Assembly: GCF_039555335.1 (NCBI RefSeq)
Contig: NC_092628.1
Coordinates: 57,027,547 to 57,091,546, forward strand
DNA from: Amphiura filiformis
Taxonomy: Eukaryota; Echinodermata; Ophiuroidea; Amphilepidida; Amphiuridae
Reading direction: 5' to 3'
DNA: 64,000 nucleotides
Below are positions 1 through 12,207 of the stretch, in pieces (positions within the stretch are counted from its first letter, which is position 1; each line of letters opens with the position of its first letter). Below the pieces are notes generated by a model, which had not been told where the DNA came from, ran no database searches, and was given only the letters and a program-made list of their open reading frames with translations. The position numbers and the translations under genes were made by a program.

Positions 1-842
1 TTCGGGTTAAAAGACATTTATAATCTGCAGCATTCATTAATTCCGGGATTAATTCATTCACTGAACCATAAAAAGTATTTAAAAATGCTTCTTTTTGATG
101 AATTCGACTCAAGTTTTGTGTGTGTCCGTTTTTAAATCAGCATGATAAATTTAAAAGTTACGGGCAGCTGAAAATAGCTGAAAATATTGGAGTTTTTCAG
201 TAGCTTTGTGTTTGATACATGATGAATAAAGACTAATAAAGCAACATAGCAAGTACGCTGAAGTGAGTAATTATCATTTATACATTGAATTCGGTGTGTG
301 ACGTGTGTGTGGGGGGGGGGGCCGTGAAAAGGGGGAGGGAAGGAGCCATTTACGGCCAAAAATAAGGTTGTCTCAAAAGCTCCTCTGTTGTTAATGCATG
401 TGCAGAACGTGTGTTTTTGTTTTGTTTTCTTTTCTTTTTGTTTATTTGTTATTATTAGCTATTATTTTCATATGAACTGATGAAATATTATTTGACCCGA
501 TACAATTGGTTTGTATCAATGTTGTATATTTACACAAAATAAATCACAAATACAAAATGTATGATTTGAGTCATATCTTCTTTTATTTTATACTGTTCTC
601 CAACGGTGTTATTTATACAAATTTAGAATGCAATTTGGTGTGTCTGATGCGCTCTCAGGTCCCACAAAAACACTGTGGCCAAAATGTTTTTCTTTCAAAA
701 CTGGTTTACTCACCTGCTCAAAGTGGAAATGGTGTTGAAACGCCCCCACATAGAAGGAATATGGTGACGCCATTATGTAACAAAATACGGTAGGCCTACA
801 CACCGAATTACTAAGCCTTATTTGGCACTTTTAGCCCATTAA
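1..842. other. Non-coding sequence, no gene seen
   Basis: AT-rich DNA with a G-run near 310–320 and a T-rich tract near 415–450. The short open frames here have no recognisable domain, no coding-like composition and no convincing splice partners. I see nothing else to annotate. Confidence 0.5.
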
Positions 843-1495
843 GGGATGAACGTTTGGACAGTATTTATTGTGGGACATTAGAGCACATCAGACATATCGA
901 ATTGCATTCTGAATACGAAGAATGTCATTCTGATATCAAATAATTTTGATTTTTTGAAATTCGTAATGCAGGCCTAATACACATTTTATGGCAAATGGTT
1001 AAAATTTATATTTTTGATATTTAACAGTACTCGAAGTAAACTTTATAAATCTGATGATTTATACTTAAAGTGTATGTAGGTGGGATGAAAAGCCGACGAT
1101 CAATTGAAAATTTTGATCTTTCGTATTGAAGATTTGTCCCAAAACACCAAAAAAAAAAGGTCTTTTGGGGAAAAAATCCATATCTTCAATATGAAAGGTC
1201 AAAATTTTCAATTGATCGTCGACTTTCCCCCCAGCTACATACCGGTACACTTTAAGAATATATCATTAGATTTATAAAATTTACTTCGAGGACTATTATA
1301 TCAAAAATGTGAAAAATATAAAATTTTAATAATTTGTCATAAAATTTCTATTATATCGTGAATTTCAAAAAATGAAAATTATTTGATATCAGAAAGACAT
1401 TCTTTATATTTAGAATGCGATTCGATATGTCTGATGTGCTCTCATGTCCCACACAAAATACTGTCGAAACGCTCAAAACGCTCATTCCAGATCCC
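843..1495. mobile_element. Foldback MITE flanked by TTAA
   Basis: Nearly the whole element is one imperfect palindrome. The left arm (GGGATGAACG, then GTGGGACATTAGAGCACATC near 870–889) reappears reversed near 1430–1495, and the arms stay similar towards the centre near 1150. TTAA lies at 839–842 and again at 1496–1499, consistent with a duplicated TTAA target. TTAA duplication is typical of piggyBac-type insertion, but the terminal bases are not the usual CCC, so the superfamily is open. There is no transposase, so it must have been mobilised in trans. Confidence 0.72.
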
Positions 1496-2130
1496 TTAAG
1501 TTGACCATTTTCGTCAAAGTTTGCTCCCCCGAAAGTTGTGCATGCCTCCTCCCCACCCCTCAGAAAAAGTCCTGTCTACGCCACTGCCTCACTGCAAAAA
1601 CAGCAGAGCAACCCTTAATAAACAATTGAACACTTTTAAATGGCTAAGCTTTCTACAGTGAAGGTAGGCCTATATAGGGCCTATGGATGTTAATTTATAA
1701 CACGCATGGAAAATATGAAGTTGTTTATGTTAAGCCTATTATTAACACAAGATAGTGTTAAACTGCACACTTTTAACACCATATTGTTTTAGTGTTTATA
1801 AATTGACCCTATAGGCCTATCCGCCTATGCATACCTTCACTGTACAAACCTTAGCCATTAGGCCTAAAGTATTCAAGCGCAATAATTAGGCCTATATGTG
1901 TGTGCTTTATTATAGACTGTTGTTTTCTCGTTTACGGAAATTTAGAATTTTAGGCAGGCCTATTGGTCATTTCAATCAAAAGATATTTTTAAACAGACAA
2001 TTTAGACAATTTTAATCCATTTTCATGTCAATAGGGCTTAGCCCTAAGCCTATTATGCCGTTGGTCTAGGCCTACACTCACGCCACTGCCTGTTGAGGCG
2101 ACCGGGGCGGGGACACCGAGAACCAACAAA
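1496..2130. other. Non-coding sequence with AGGCCTATA-type words
   Basis: No exon or RNA gene is recognised. The short word TAGGCCTATA and its variants recur (for example near 1664, 1814, 1890 and 1960). Such words are common in some echinoderm genomes and are part of the basis for the organism guess. Confidence 0.4.
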
Positions 2131-3184
2131 TTAGGGACGGTAAATTGGGGTAAATGGAACGCTTAAGCAATAATTCACTTTCTGTGGTCGGGAGGGTATC
2201 CATATATGATTTTTGTTTGTTTCAATAAGTAGATAATATGTTTTTACAACTTGTTTTAACAGATAAACTCCCATTTTGAGTTCATTTCTTATACTCGGTC
2301 CAAATACATACATCGTCATGGTGTTCCAGTTACCCCAACAAATTGGGGTAAATGGAACAGTGGGGTGGGTAGTTGGAACATGGGGCATTACTTGCAAGGA
2401 GCCTACATTCATAGCTATATTTACATTGAAAAGACATCAGAATATTTTATTTAACATATATTTTGTGACTAAACAAAAGAATAACAACAATAATTTTGTT
2501 TTCATGTGTTTTTTTTTATAAACATGGTAAAATACCACGTAAAATACACTTTCTTATGGTAGGGCCTATACATAACAAACAAAAATGTTTTTCAGATTTT
2601 TAAAAAACAATAGGGAGCCTAAATCTACCATGAATTAGTTATTTGTAGTATACATGTATAATTTCATAATATTTAAACCAATTAGTAAAAAAATATTAAT
2701 ATATTATGATATTTGAAGTCAGTCAACCGTGTTCCATTTACCTCAAGTGGATCTGTTGTGGGGTAAATGGAACACCAAACTAATTAATTAGCTAATTAGC
2801 ATATTAATTTGCATAATTTCATCATTCAAATCTGATATTTTATTGTTTAAAACATTTATGTTATTGTAGATAACAAACATATTGCCAATATTGTATGACA
2901 ACTCTCAGCACAACATTCAAATATTTAGGAATCAATACCCTTAAATTAGTAATGTTCACTGAACCGTAGCACCACTTCAAGGTCAGTGACAACATTTGAG
3001 ATTTTTTTTCCACTCAAATACCGAGTAAACCCAAGTTTGGGGTATGAAACAAAAGCAGAACGTATGGCGTTGGGGTAAATGGAACACTTGGTATGATGTT
3101 GCCCAATTTTATTCTTGATTGAGGAAATTGTATTTTCAGCGTTCCATTTACCCCACCGTTCCATTTACCCCCAATTTACCCTAA
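2131..3184. mobile_element. Inverted-repeat element with a repeated GGGGTAAATGGAAC motif
   Basis: The ends are inverted copies of each other (TTAGGG, then TAAATTGGGG at 2131–2150, against the complement at about 3158–3184). The 14-mer GGGGTAAATGGAAC occurs exactly four times forward (2147, 2345, 2760, 3072) and twice reversed (3141, 3158), with variants near 2322 and 2731. No transposase frame is visible. I read it as a non-autonomous DNA element with internal motif copies; the family is unknown. Confidence 0.55.
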
Positions 3185-3539
3185 TTCATATGACCATGCC
3201 AGGAAGTAAAAACAAAACAAAATTGTAACTATACATAAAAATATTAAATTACTCGATTTTCTCGAAATCCAGGCGAAATCCATTTTCATTTCACCCCCTC
3301 CCTGTTCATTCCACACCCCCCTATCGACTCGCTGACAAGCAGACGGGCTGTAAATAGCATACCGGGTTGGGTGAAGGTACGTAAACACCGAATTCACGAA
3401 TTTCCGGAAAATATTTCCTTTAAATATCACGTATTTGTGCGAATCTTAGTTTTACAGATGACAATTTATTGTAAATTTGTGTTAATTAAGTAGGCTGGAA
3501 ATATATTATGCTTATATAACGTTGTAGTTTGCCGTAGGA

Positions 3540-3740
3540 AAGTAGCCTGAGTCCCTCGGCCCCGATCTCGAAACAATTCAAAATGGCGGAATAAAATGGC
3601 CGTTTCTCGTTCGGGGCCTGAGAACGAAACGTGTAAAAAAGTGGGGCGATTAATTCTTTTGTATTGTATTGTTTTTACGCAGGATCCTGCGTGCATGCGC
3701 AGTAGCTCAATATGGTTGACGCCTGCGCAATACTTGTTGT
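3540..3740. promoter_or_regulatory. Possible promoter with YY1-like and NRF1-like motifs
   Basis: This short GC-richer island in AT-rich DNA contains AAAATGGCGG at 3580–3589, the usual YY1 core. Two NRF1-like words follow, one containing GCATGCGCAG near 3693 and CCTGCGCAA near 3722. Both motif types are typical of housekeeping promoters. A strong donor (AAAAAG/GTAAGT) sits at 4565/4566 and the first LRRC41-like coding exon starts with an acceptor, so this could be the promoter and untranslated first exon of that gene. The link across about 8.5 kb is inference. Confidence 0.3.
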
Positions 3741-5058
3741 ACGGCCATATATGGCAGCTGATACATGATGAATATTCATGAAATAACATTTTTTTGTGAG
3801 AAATCAGAGCAGAGACAGATCATCAGCTTGTCTGTGTAACCGTCCATAGGAAAAACATCAAAATATGTTTAATTTCAAACCAAGTTGTCAATGCTGAAAC
3901 TTTGGCTGGAGAAGTTGAAGGTGACGTTGCTGGTGATCTTTTAGACTGTTTATTTGAAGTCATCGGTTGTTTTAGAGCAAAATAGGAGGCATTTTTGTGC
4001 CATGTATTCGGCGATCGGCATTTTCTTGATTTCAATTCACACCGGCATAGGCCTACCATGTTCATGAATTGGATGTGCACTTTCAACAAACAGCCTGATT
4101 CAACTACATGGATTGTACACCGTGATTTGTATGTTATTCATTGTCAGTGCAGCCTAGGCACGGGCTATTAAAGCATGTAAGTACTACAGATTCCAGAAAG
4201 CTACTCAGTCATGCACGGTCTCAAAGTCAAGACAGACAAAGAAATTCAACGGCAATGCCCACTGTGATGATCTGACTGGTACTGTCCAACACTCCTTGGT
4301 TGCTTGGCAATAGTAGAACCGTAGAAGTAGAAGTACAATGAAATAAGCCGGACTGTCGGTCATGTCAGTAGGCCTGTGCTGCACTCAAATGGCACAGCCA
4401 CTTGACTGCTGAACATGTGAAAGTTCAGTACCAACCTGTCAATACACGGTAACTTGCCTCACCGAGAACTGCTGTGCAACTGCACGAGTCCTAGTCCTAC
4501 ATCATGTACATCAGACGCTGCACTGCACTTGAAATCGAATGGATGGTATTCTTCATGTTAAAAAGGTAAGTTCATGTCTTCATGCCAAATCATGGGTTGG
4601 ATCTCACTCAATTTTACAAGACGAGACTCGATCCAAAAACGGAGTCCCAAAATTATGACTAGGCATAGCATGCCTAGGCTCGGGCTTCATGGCAAGCCTT
4701 AGGCTTAGCACCAAGTAGTATTCAAATGTGAGTAGGATAGGCCTAGCCTGTCATGATATGTTTTGCATGAATGTAGGACAAAATACTGGTCATGCTAGGC
4801 CTAACAGTAGTAGTAGTACCATGACTATGTACGGTACATGTAATCCTATTTACCTAACCTTTTCCAAGTCTACGGCTGGGCCTTGCATGCATTTCTCCAT
4901 TTAGGCATTACACTTACCGTAGTCTATGGCTGGGCCCTCATGCATCGCATACACACATTAGTCTAAGACTGGACCTATTATACACACATCGTATCGTTAT
5001 GTATGCATGGTGTTACACTTGCATGACTTGCTGTAGTCTACAGCCTAGCCGTGTACTA
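3741..5058. other. Non-coding sequence; strong lone splice donor at 4566
   Basis: No protein domain is seen. A donor matching consensus (AAAAAG/GTAAGT) lies at 4565/4566. Spliced to the LRRC41-like exon at 13031, it would only add a short upstream frame ending in TAG before the real ATG, so it could belong to a 5'-untranslated exon. From about 4670 the AGGCCTA-type word recurs. Confidence 0.3.
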
Positions 5059-5610
5059 TAGAGCGTAAGTTGCGTAACATTGTGACGTAAGTTACAAGCG
5101 TAAGTTACGTTTGTAAGTTACGTTGGGTAACTTAACAATGCAATGCAATGTAAGTTACGCATAGCGAAGTTACGTATGCTAGCGTGAAAGTTATGTTGCG
5201 TAAATTAACAACATAGCGTAAGTTATGTTGCATAACGTAAGTTACATTGCATAACTTAACAGCGCAATGCAACGTAAGTTACTCACCGTAAGTTGCGCAA
5301 AGCACCGTAAGTTACGTTACGTTTCGTAACGTAAGTTGCGTAAATTGACAATGCTGCGCATAGCGTAAGTTACGTCACATAAGTTGTGTGGCGTGAAGTT
5401 GCGTAACTTAGGTTACGCAACTTAAGTTATTCAACGTAAGTTACGTTGCGTAACTTAACAACGCAACGCAAGCGTAAATTGCGCAGCGCAACATAAGTTA
5501 CGCATAGCGTAAAGGGGTGTCACGTTGCGTAAATTAACAACGCAATCTAAGTTACGCCAATGTAAGTTACGCCACGTAAGTTGTGTGACGTATGTTGCGT
5601 AACATTGTGA
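5059..5610. repeat. Degenerate repeat of GTAAGTTACG-type words
   Basis: About 550 bp are made of GTAAGTTACG, GTTGCGTAACTTAACAACGC and close variants in both orientations. Because TTACG and CGTAA are reverse complements, many local hairpins are possible. The unit length is irregular, so this is a decayed satellite or an expanded simple sequence rather than a clean tandem array. No coding content. Confidence 0.7.
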
Positions 5611-5689
5611 CTACCGTACCGTTACACTATACTGACTACCAATCCCGAACCGCCCTGGGCCCACTCCAGACTGCACATTTATACATGAC

Positions 5690-6160
5690 TTACAAACAGT
5701 ATAATCTAAGTAAATTTTTATGACCCCCTATTGCGGGCTAATTTTTTTACGACTCCCTTATTTGAAGTCGAAAAGTTTTATGACCCCCTCCCGCCTACAC
5801 AGACTGACAACAAATTATTCATCACCGCAACTAGTAAGGCGCGAGGCATGCAAAACTTAAATGTGAAGTGTGTGGAGCATGTTAAAATTTTGATCATAGG
5901 GTTAAAAAAGCGTAAAGAAGGTGCGCGGAGCGGGCAAAAAATTTGAATTATATATTATTTTGAATTAACTAAAGATTGTACGTACATTTTGAGCGTAAAT
6001 TGAAAGAATGCACGCGCAGCTTGGGCAACTTTTGTGTCATCAGCCTTCTATTCTATTTTGGGGTAAAAATTATAACCCCCTCTATTTTTGGTCTAAAAAT
6101 TCTATGATCCCCAGTATATTCATGACCCACCCCCTTTCGAAGAAAATGACAGCCCCCTAA
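5690..6160. repeat. Dispersed repeat with TATGACCCCC-type motifs
   Basis: The segment carries repeated words such as TTTTATGACCCCCT at its left end and ATGACCCACCCCC at its right, around a unique middle. A related piece with the complementary GGGGGTCATAAC wording is at about 33.70–33.85 kb. This looks like a dispersed non-autonomous element; ends and target duplication were not resolved. Confidence 0.4.
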
Positions 6161-7262
6161 TATAAACAAACACACTGGTCATATCATAGAAACAAAATAC
6201 ACGTGAATCAAGACAGTTGAACAATTAATAAAATAAACAGTAAAAAAAAGTGAAATATTGTATTACAATCAATATTTTTTTTTTTTTTTTTTCCCACGTT
6301 CGTATTAAATGATGAAGGAAAAAAGGAAAAACAATGCATATTTTGCAAAGAGCTAAAGCATGAGGAGACAAGTGACAACTCAAAAATGCATGGAAAACGG
6401 CCTGGAAAATGATGTGTGAAATTAGAATGAATAAATATTCAGGCAATACAAATTTGTTTATTTATTTATAATTTCATGTCAAATGTCATGATTATAGTAA
6501 ACAATGCAAATATTTCATTCATAATAAATTATAACATCCTTAAAAGGAAATGCTGTGACCACGTGATAAGAACTAATTAATTATTCATGAGCTAATAAAT
6601 GCTCCAATTTTCGAACGCAATCGTTACCAGTCCTCACCTGCAAGCACAACCCGATGACCGTGCGTAAGCAGTTGAAGGACTGGTGGATCAAGTCTAGTAG
6701 GAAAGCGTCAATATGTCGCATTTTTTAACCGTGTAAACCTCATTCATCATTGTAGTATTCATGTATCATAACATGTATTAGGCCTACTATATAGTGTATA
6801 GTGAATCATGACAGTGTGATACGCGAATAATAGTATTAGTATTAGTACTCAGCATACTCTACACATTGTATAGTCTAACTCTAAGTAATAGTCTAAGGCT
6901 AAGTGGAGTGGTATACTGTTACTGACTTACAATGTTAAAATGTAATCTTAAAATTAAAGAAAGCCTAACCAAAAGTCCTGACTCCACCATCATGATGACC
7001 ATGTTTGTGCACATGCTCATGTCCCGGGGAGGGGCTGGAAGGGAACAGGGCGTTGCTAGACCAATATGATTGGGGGGTGTACAGTATGTTTTGCTGACGG
7101 AAATATTTTGTGAATTGTTGAGCCAATTTTGTTTATAGCCAGGACAGGAATCTAAAAAGTGGGGGAGTCAAAAAAAATGTCAACGAATTTTCTTAATTAG
7201 TAACTATTATAACATTCACAATAGCTCTATAATATGTAACAACAGCACAATTTCGTAACACA
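6161..7262. other. Non-coding sequence, no gene seen
   Basis: AT-rich DNA with a long T-run near 6272–6292. No exon, RNA gene or clear repeat boundary is recognised. Confidence 0.4.
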
Positions 7263-7266
7263 TTAA

Positions 7267-7606
7267 AGGGGCACTTCGTGATCCACAGCCTCATCCCCCC
7301 ACTTTTCTCAAAAAAAGTTGAGATTTTTATATCACTGGAAACCTCTGGCTACATAATGTTTATATACAAAATATTTCTTGCAGATTAATTCGTTTTGCAA
7401 AGATATCGTGAAATTTGAATTTCGTTCTGGTGCACCAGAACGAAATTACAACGCATTGTCTATGGAGCAGTATAATACACATAATCATGCATAACTCGCA
7501 TAAGCATAAAATCGGAATCAACTGAAATTTTGGGAATAGGCTTTTTTCGTGGATATGTACTGAAAAATGTCATAAAAAGAGGATGCTAGGATCACGAAAT
7601 ACTCCT
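7267..7606. mobile_element. TTAA-flanked MITE, copy A of a three-copy family
   Basis: The terminal inverted repeats (AGGGGCACTTCGTGATCC at left; the reverse of AGGAGTATTTCGTGATCC at right) are flanked by TTAA at 7263–7266 and 7607–7610. Related copies lie at 10945–11265 and 47074–47377. The centre holds a perfect 30-bp palindrome at 7418–7447. No coding capacity. Confidence 0.75.
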
Positions 7607-8022
7607 TTAATTAATCTTAGGCCTATATATATATATATGGAAACAGGACGGTTCGCACCCTTTCAATTTCGGACCCGTGCACTTTCGCCCCCTTTCAATT
7701 TCGCACCCGTGCACTTTCGCCCCCTTTTTAAACCGCGGGTAATGTGCTGCTGTTGATTGATGATGCACGATCGATCGCTTCAGCTCGCGGCGGTACAGTG
7801 GGGTGTTGTATGTGTATAATATTGGTTGACTTTTGAGTGTTGATTGTCTGTCTGTGTTTGCAGTACCGGTACTGGGTCCAGCGTGTACAAAAGCAAATAG
7901 TATGTTGATGGACTCTCCGGTTCGATTGAATTTAATAGGCCTATATTATTACGATATATTAATGTGCTTCGACTAAAGATTGGTATTCATTATGTTTTTG
8001 ATTTGTTATTTTGTTTTACTTA

Positions 8023-9244
8023 GGGACCGCTCATTATTTACAGGGGAGGGGGGGCCGGGAAAAATGTAGGGGGGGCTATGTGATTTTCACTTTAACAAAC
8101 AGGGGGGGTTATGTGATTTTATATTTCCTGACAGGGGGGGTCAGGTGAAATTTAATATTAAATTATTTACTATGATTATGATTCACTACAATTTTTACCT
8201 CATATTTGGCCATTTTAGCCAGAAAAATGTCTACACCATATTTTGAGTTTAGCTTCAATTCGGCAACATTTTTGTGCGCTTCGCACGCATTTGTGTCATA
8301 AACTTATTCTCTCACCAAAAGGTGCTGGATTCACATAATACTTCAAGAAATCTTTCCAACCACCTCATGTCAAAAAAGAAATCTACGCCACTGTTCATCA
8401 GCACATTAGCCATATGGCAGAGTGGCAAGTCAGTTCCTCCCCTGCTCAGGCGACAGATGTATTGTGACAAAACTTATGATTGCATCTTCCTTTGGTCTAA
8501 TTTAGACCCTAAATTAACCCCATTTTTTTAGTATCAAAATGCCAAATTGCCGCGCGCTTCGCGCGCATTTATCTCAGAAAAACCATTCTGTGAGTAGATC
8601 TGCGAGACACGAATCTCAAAAATGAGAGTTATAATTCCATCCATTCTTTAATGTAAATCATAAATATGAGTGCTAGGGCAGCTCCTCTGATGCTTGGAAA
8701 GTGCATAAAACTTGTATACTGTGAAAGCCCTATATGCATCATCCTTTGGAATGATTTCAGGGCACATTTTGTCCTCAATTTTGTTCATTTTAGCATTTTT
8801 GTTTTCGCGCATATTTGTCCAGGTAATGTTCTTTTAGTATCAGATCAGTGGGACGATTAGGAAATTCATTGCCCGGAAATTTTGGCTCGGTGACTCCGAT
8901 ACATCTCTCTTTGAATTTTAGCATTGAAATAGCATATTTTCTGGGGACAGCTTGGAAAAAACTTGGATTACAATTGTGGGGAGAGGGGTGTCTTCTATAC
9001 GAAGAGCCAGAGGTAGCAATCATGTTGCCATGCCCAGGGGCCATCAAAAGGTGAACCGGCCATGGTATACCAGTACCAGCAAAATGTATTTCTTGATGTG
9101 TGTGGGGGGGTTACGTTTTATTTTTGGTGGCAATAGGGGGGTTATGTAATTTTAGATGCTGCTAATAGGGGGGTTGTGTAACTTTATGAACTCAATTTTG
9201 AAATCCTCCCGGCCCCCCCTCCCCTATAAATAATGAACGGTCCC
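8023..9244. mobile_element. Nested non-autonomous element, TTA target duplication
   Basis: The termini GGGACCGCTCATTATTTA (8023) and its near reverse complement ending at 9244 are followed inward by G-rich/C-rich arms. The 3-bp TTA at 8020–8022 is repeated at 9245–9247. A 3-bp TTA/TWA duplication fits the PIF/Harbinger (including ISL2EU-like) superfamily, but no transposase is present, so that assignment is provisional. Internal open frames show no domain and are not called as genes. Confidence 0.62.
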
Positions 9245-9309
9245 TTAGGCCTATTTTATTTTATTTTATTTCATTTCTATTTTATTTTATTTTAAGCCTA
9301 TTAATTATT

Positions 9310-9316
9310 TTTATTA

Positions 9317-9366
<50 letters not shown>

Positions 9367-9390
9367 TAATTATTATTATATTATTGTTAT
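9310..9390. repeat. (ATT)n microsatellite
   Basis: An uninterrupted run of ATT units is flanked by looser T/A-rich simple sequence (TTTTA units upstream from about 9250). Confidence 0.85.
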
Positions 9391-9394
9391 TAGA

Positions 9395-10940
9395 ATTATG
9401 TTACCTTATTAGTACTTTATAATAGGCTATATAATTTAGTATTCAATTATTTATGGCCTATAAAGTATAAAATTTATATAGGGCCTAATATTGATATGGC
9501 CAAAAATATGATGGCTTATAATTTATAATTTTATCCCATCTTTATGTTGCGAATTGATCTTCTTTGACATGACACTAATGGAAAAAAAATATTTAGCAAA
9601 TTTCTCAAAGACAAATGCGCACAAGCAAAACAAATGCCTGCAGCAGCTTTGCGATAATGCTGTGCCGACTTTCACCACCTTTCTTCACATGAGTATTAGC
9701 TGTCACTAGTCTGTGAAAGCGCCGGGCGTGACATGGGTTCAATCAATGCAATGGTAGCCTCACGGTGACTAGGCAGTAGCACGCATATATTAGTCCCAGA
9801 ACACACCCGTGCGGATCGATTGCTTGACAAGTCTCCGGCCCGCGCGGCAGCGTGAATGTATAAAGTGTGACTCCTTCAACCCATTATGTAATGAATGACT
9901 TACGCGAAAGCGCCGGGTATGGTGTGGGTCCAATCAATGGTAGGGTACCGTAAACAGACACGCAAAAGTGCCATATGCCTCTTGACGTACTATCGTAATT
10001 ATTCAGGAAAGTTTTCTGTTCGTTTTAATGAGAAATGTAAATAATGAACCAAATGTTTTAACTTTTATGTCTTTTAATGAATGATGTATTTTGTCTGTGT
10101 TCTTAATTAATTTAATATATATATTTCTACAAGTGTTACGTAAATTGTATAAAACAAAGAAATGTAAATACTTTTAATGAATTTTGATATATTTGATGTA
10201 TGATTTTTTGATGTTTATGCATTTTTATGTTTTTAAAAAAATCCTTACATAATAGGGCTTATGTATAATTCTACAAATTGTTGTGTATATTGTTTTTATG
10301 ACACAGAGCCCCTGTAATAGCAGATTTATCTGATAGGTAGCCCTGTATAAATATGGTTTTAATAAATAACATAAAGTAAATAAACAAATTTGTGGAAAAA
10401 ATGCTATCAATTCTGCATTGTAAATGATTGACATTTATGTGTTCATGATTCATTTTGTTTACTGGCCTGTCAATCACGGACTCATTATGACGTTGCTTTA
10501 TTAACACCACGGCACATCTTATATCTTAATCTGCTAAATATGCCGACAATTTTAAGGCGGGATGTTTGAACTTCGAAGATGTCAATAATGTAATATAGCA
10601 TCTATTTCTTAGATAATAAAGATCGTGTAAAGGAGATGAATTTCTTTCTTTATTTTTCTTTTCTTTTTCCTTTTTTTTCGTTTTTATAGTGCATTTTTTC
10701 TTCTTTTTTTTAATCAAGAAAGCTGCTTTGTCTTTTGAACCCTGTTTTGTTTTTGGATGTTGCTGCACATAATAAACAGTTTTAAACAATCAATTTATTT
10801 CTATCAATTAGATTTGTTCAGTTCATCTTAATTTCTTTGGATTTCGTTTTTTTCTTTCCCTTTCTTTCTTTATTTCCTTTCTTTCTTTTTTCGTTTGCAT
10901 GATCAGGCTATAAGGGTCCGACGCATAAATGACATCTATC
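9395..10940. other. Interior of the 4.6-kb element, no gene seen
   Basis: Contains a loose direct repeat around the word GAAAGCGCCGGG (near 9715 and again near 9906), followed in each case by a CAATCAATG word. The rest is AT-rich with C/T-rich runs near 10640–10710 and 10850–10895. No transposase domain recognised. Confidence 0.4.
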
Positions 10941-10944
10941 TTAA

Positions 10945-11261
10945 AGGAGTATTTCGTGATCCTAGTATCATCTTTTTATGACATATTTTAGTAGACATGG
11001 TAGATATGCTTGAAAAAATCTTATTCCCAAAATTTCAGTTGATTCCGATTTTGCATTATGCGAGTTATGCATGACTATGTGTATTACACTGCTCCATAGG
11101 CCACTGTTGTAATTTCGTTCTGGTACACCAGAGCGTAATTCAAATTGACGATATTTTGCTAGACTAATTAAATCTGCAAGAATTATTTTTGGACATAAAC
11201 ATTATGTAGCCAGAGGTTTCAGTGGTATAAAAATCTCAATTTTTTTGAGAAAAGTGAGGGG

Positions 11262-11265
<4 letters not shown>
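10945..11265. mobile_element. TTAA-flanked MITE, copy B (right end lost)
   Basis: Opposite orientation to copy A (7267–7606), starting AGGAGTATTTCGTGATCC after TTAA at 10941–10944. The right terminal repeat is missing: similarity stops at an ATA microsatellite that begins at about 11265, so the end was replaced or deleted there. Confidence 0.68.

Positions 11266-11308
<43 letters not shown>
11265..11308. repeat. (ATA)n microsatellite
   Basis: A run of about 14 ATA units directly at the broken end of MITE copy B. Similar short ATA runs occur at about 25770–25797 and 47552–47600. Confidence 0.85.
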
Positions 11309-12207
11309 TTTATTTATACACGGTAAAACATGTTCAATACAATATTGATCTTCCACATGTCCGTGTGGATATTAAAACATTACTAAAATATAAAATATAA
11401 AAGTTTGTTAAAAGATAATTATAATGCAAAAATGTACATAGACTAATACAATATTTCACTAAGAGACAAAAAATTTATAATAAATGAATATGATAAAAAT
11501 AATCTGCATTCATCCTCATATCATTGTTATCCTTCTTCTTCTTATTATTATTATCATTATATTATATTATTAAATAAACTTTGTTTATATTATTAACATT
11601 GTTATTATTATTATCATATTATTATTATTATCATCATATTATATTATTAAATTAACTTTGTTTATATGTTTTGTGTTCCTCCCCCATTGGATGTTGTGTC
11701 ATACTTTCATTGTTTTTAATTTTATCCATTGCTTGTTGACACTTGTATCCTTTTGGATCCATCCTTTGGTCGTCAGTTGGAACAAATTTTCACTGTTTTT
11801 ATACATATTATAAATTTATAATTAATAATTAAATATAAATTTATCATTATTATTACTATTTATTATTATTACTATTTTTATCATTGAATTCTAATTATTT
11901 CATTATTTTGGGTAAGCCTGCTGCTAAAATATCTGGCCTGTAATATATAGTGTGAAAAAAAAATCGTTTCTCTATTTTGTTATACAATATCCTTTCTTTC
12001 CTTCCTTCCCGGGTTTATAATGACTTAATAAGTGCATGCCCGACGGCCCCATACTACGCCGCACCGCCGGGAGTTCAAGCAATCGATCGTGCATCAATCA
12101 ACAGCAGCACAATACCAGCGGTATAAAAGAAGGCGAAAGTGCACGGGTGCGAAATAGAAAGGGGGCGAAAGTGCACGGGTCCGAAATTGAAAGGGTGCGA
12201 ACCGTCC

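Larger units (their letters stand above)
7646..12207. mobile_element. 4.6-kb element with ~150-bp terminal inverted repeats
   Basis: The left end (GGACGGTTCGCACCCTTTC from 7646 to about 7798) returns as the reverse complement at about 12056–12207. Each terminal repeat carries internal copies of CCGTGCACTTTCGCCCCC. Both sides are flanked by TATATATA tracts, so a TA-rich target is likely. The interior holds a nested Harbinger-like element (8023–9244), a MITE copy (10945–11265) and microsatellites, but no transposase was recognised. It is either a long foldback or a decayed autonomous element. Confidence 0.62.

Noticed and set aside
5059..5610. CRISPR-like or origin-like array
   Set aside because: No regular spacer or repeat length; a eukaryotic degenerate repeat fits better.
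8274..9149. Transposase gene within the Harbinger-like element
   Set aside because: Open frames of 64–85 residues have no DDE or Myb-like motif and overlap in several frames.
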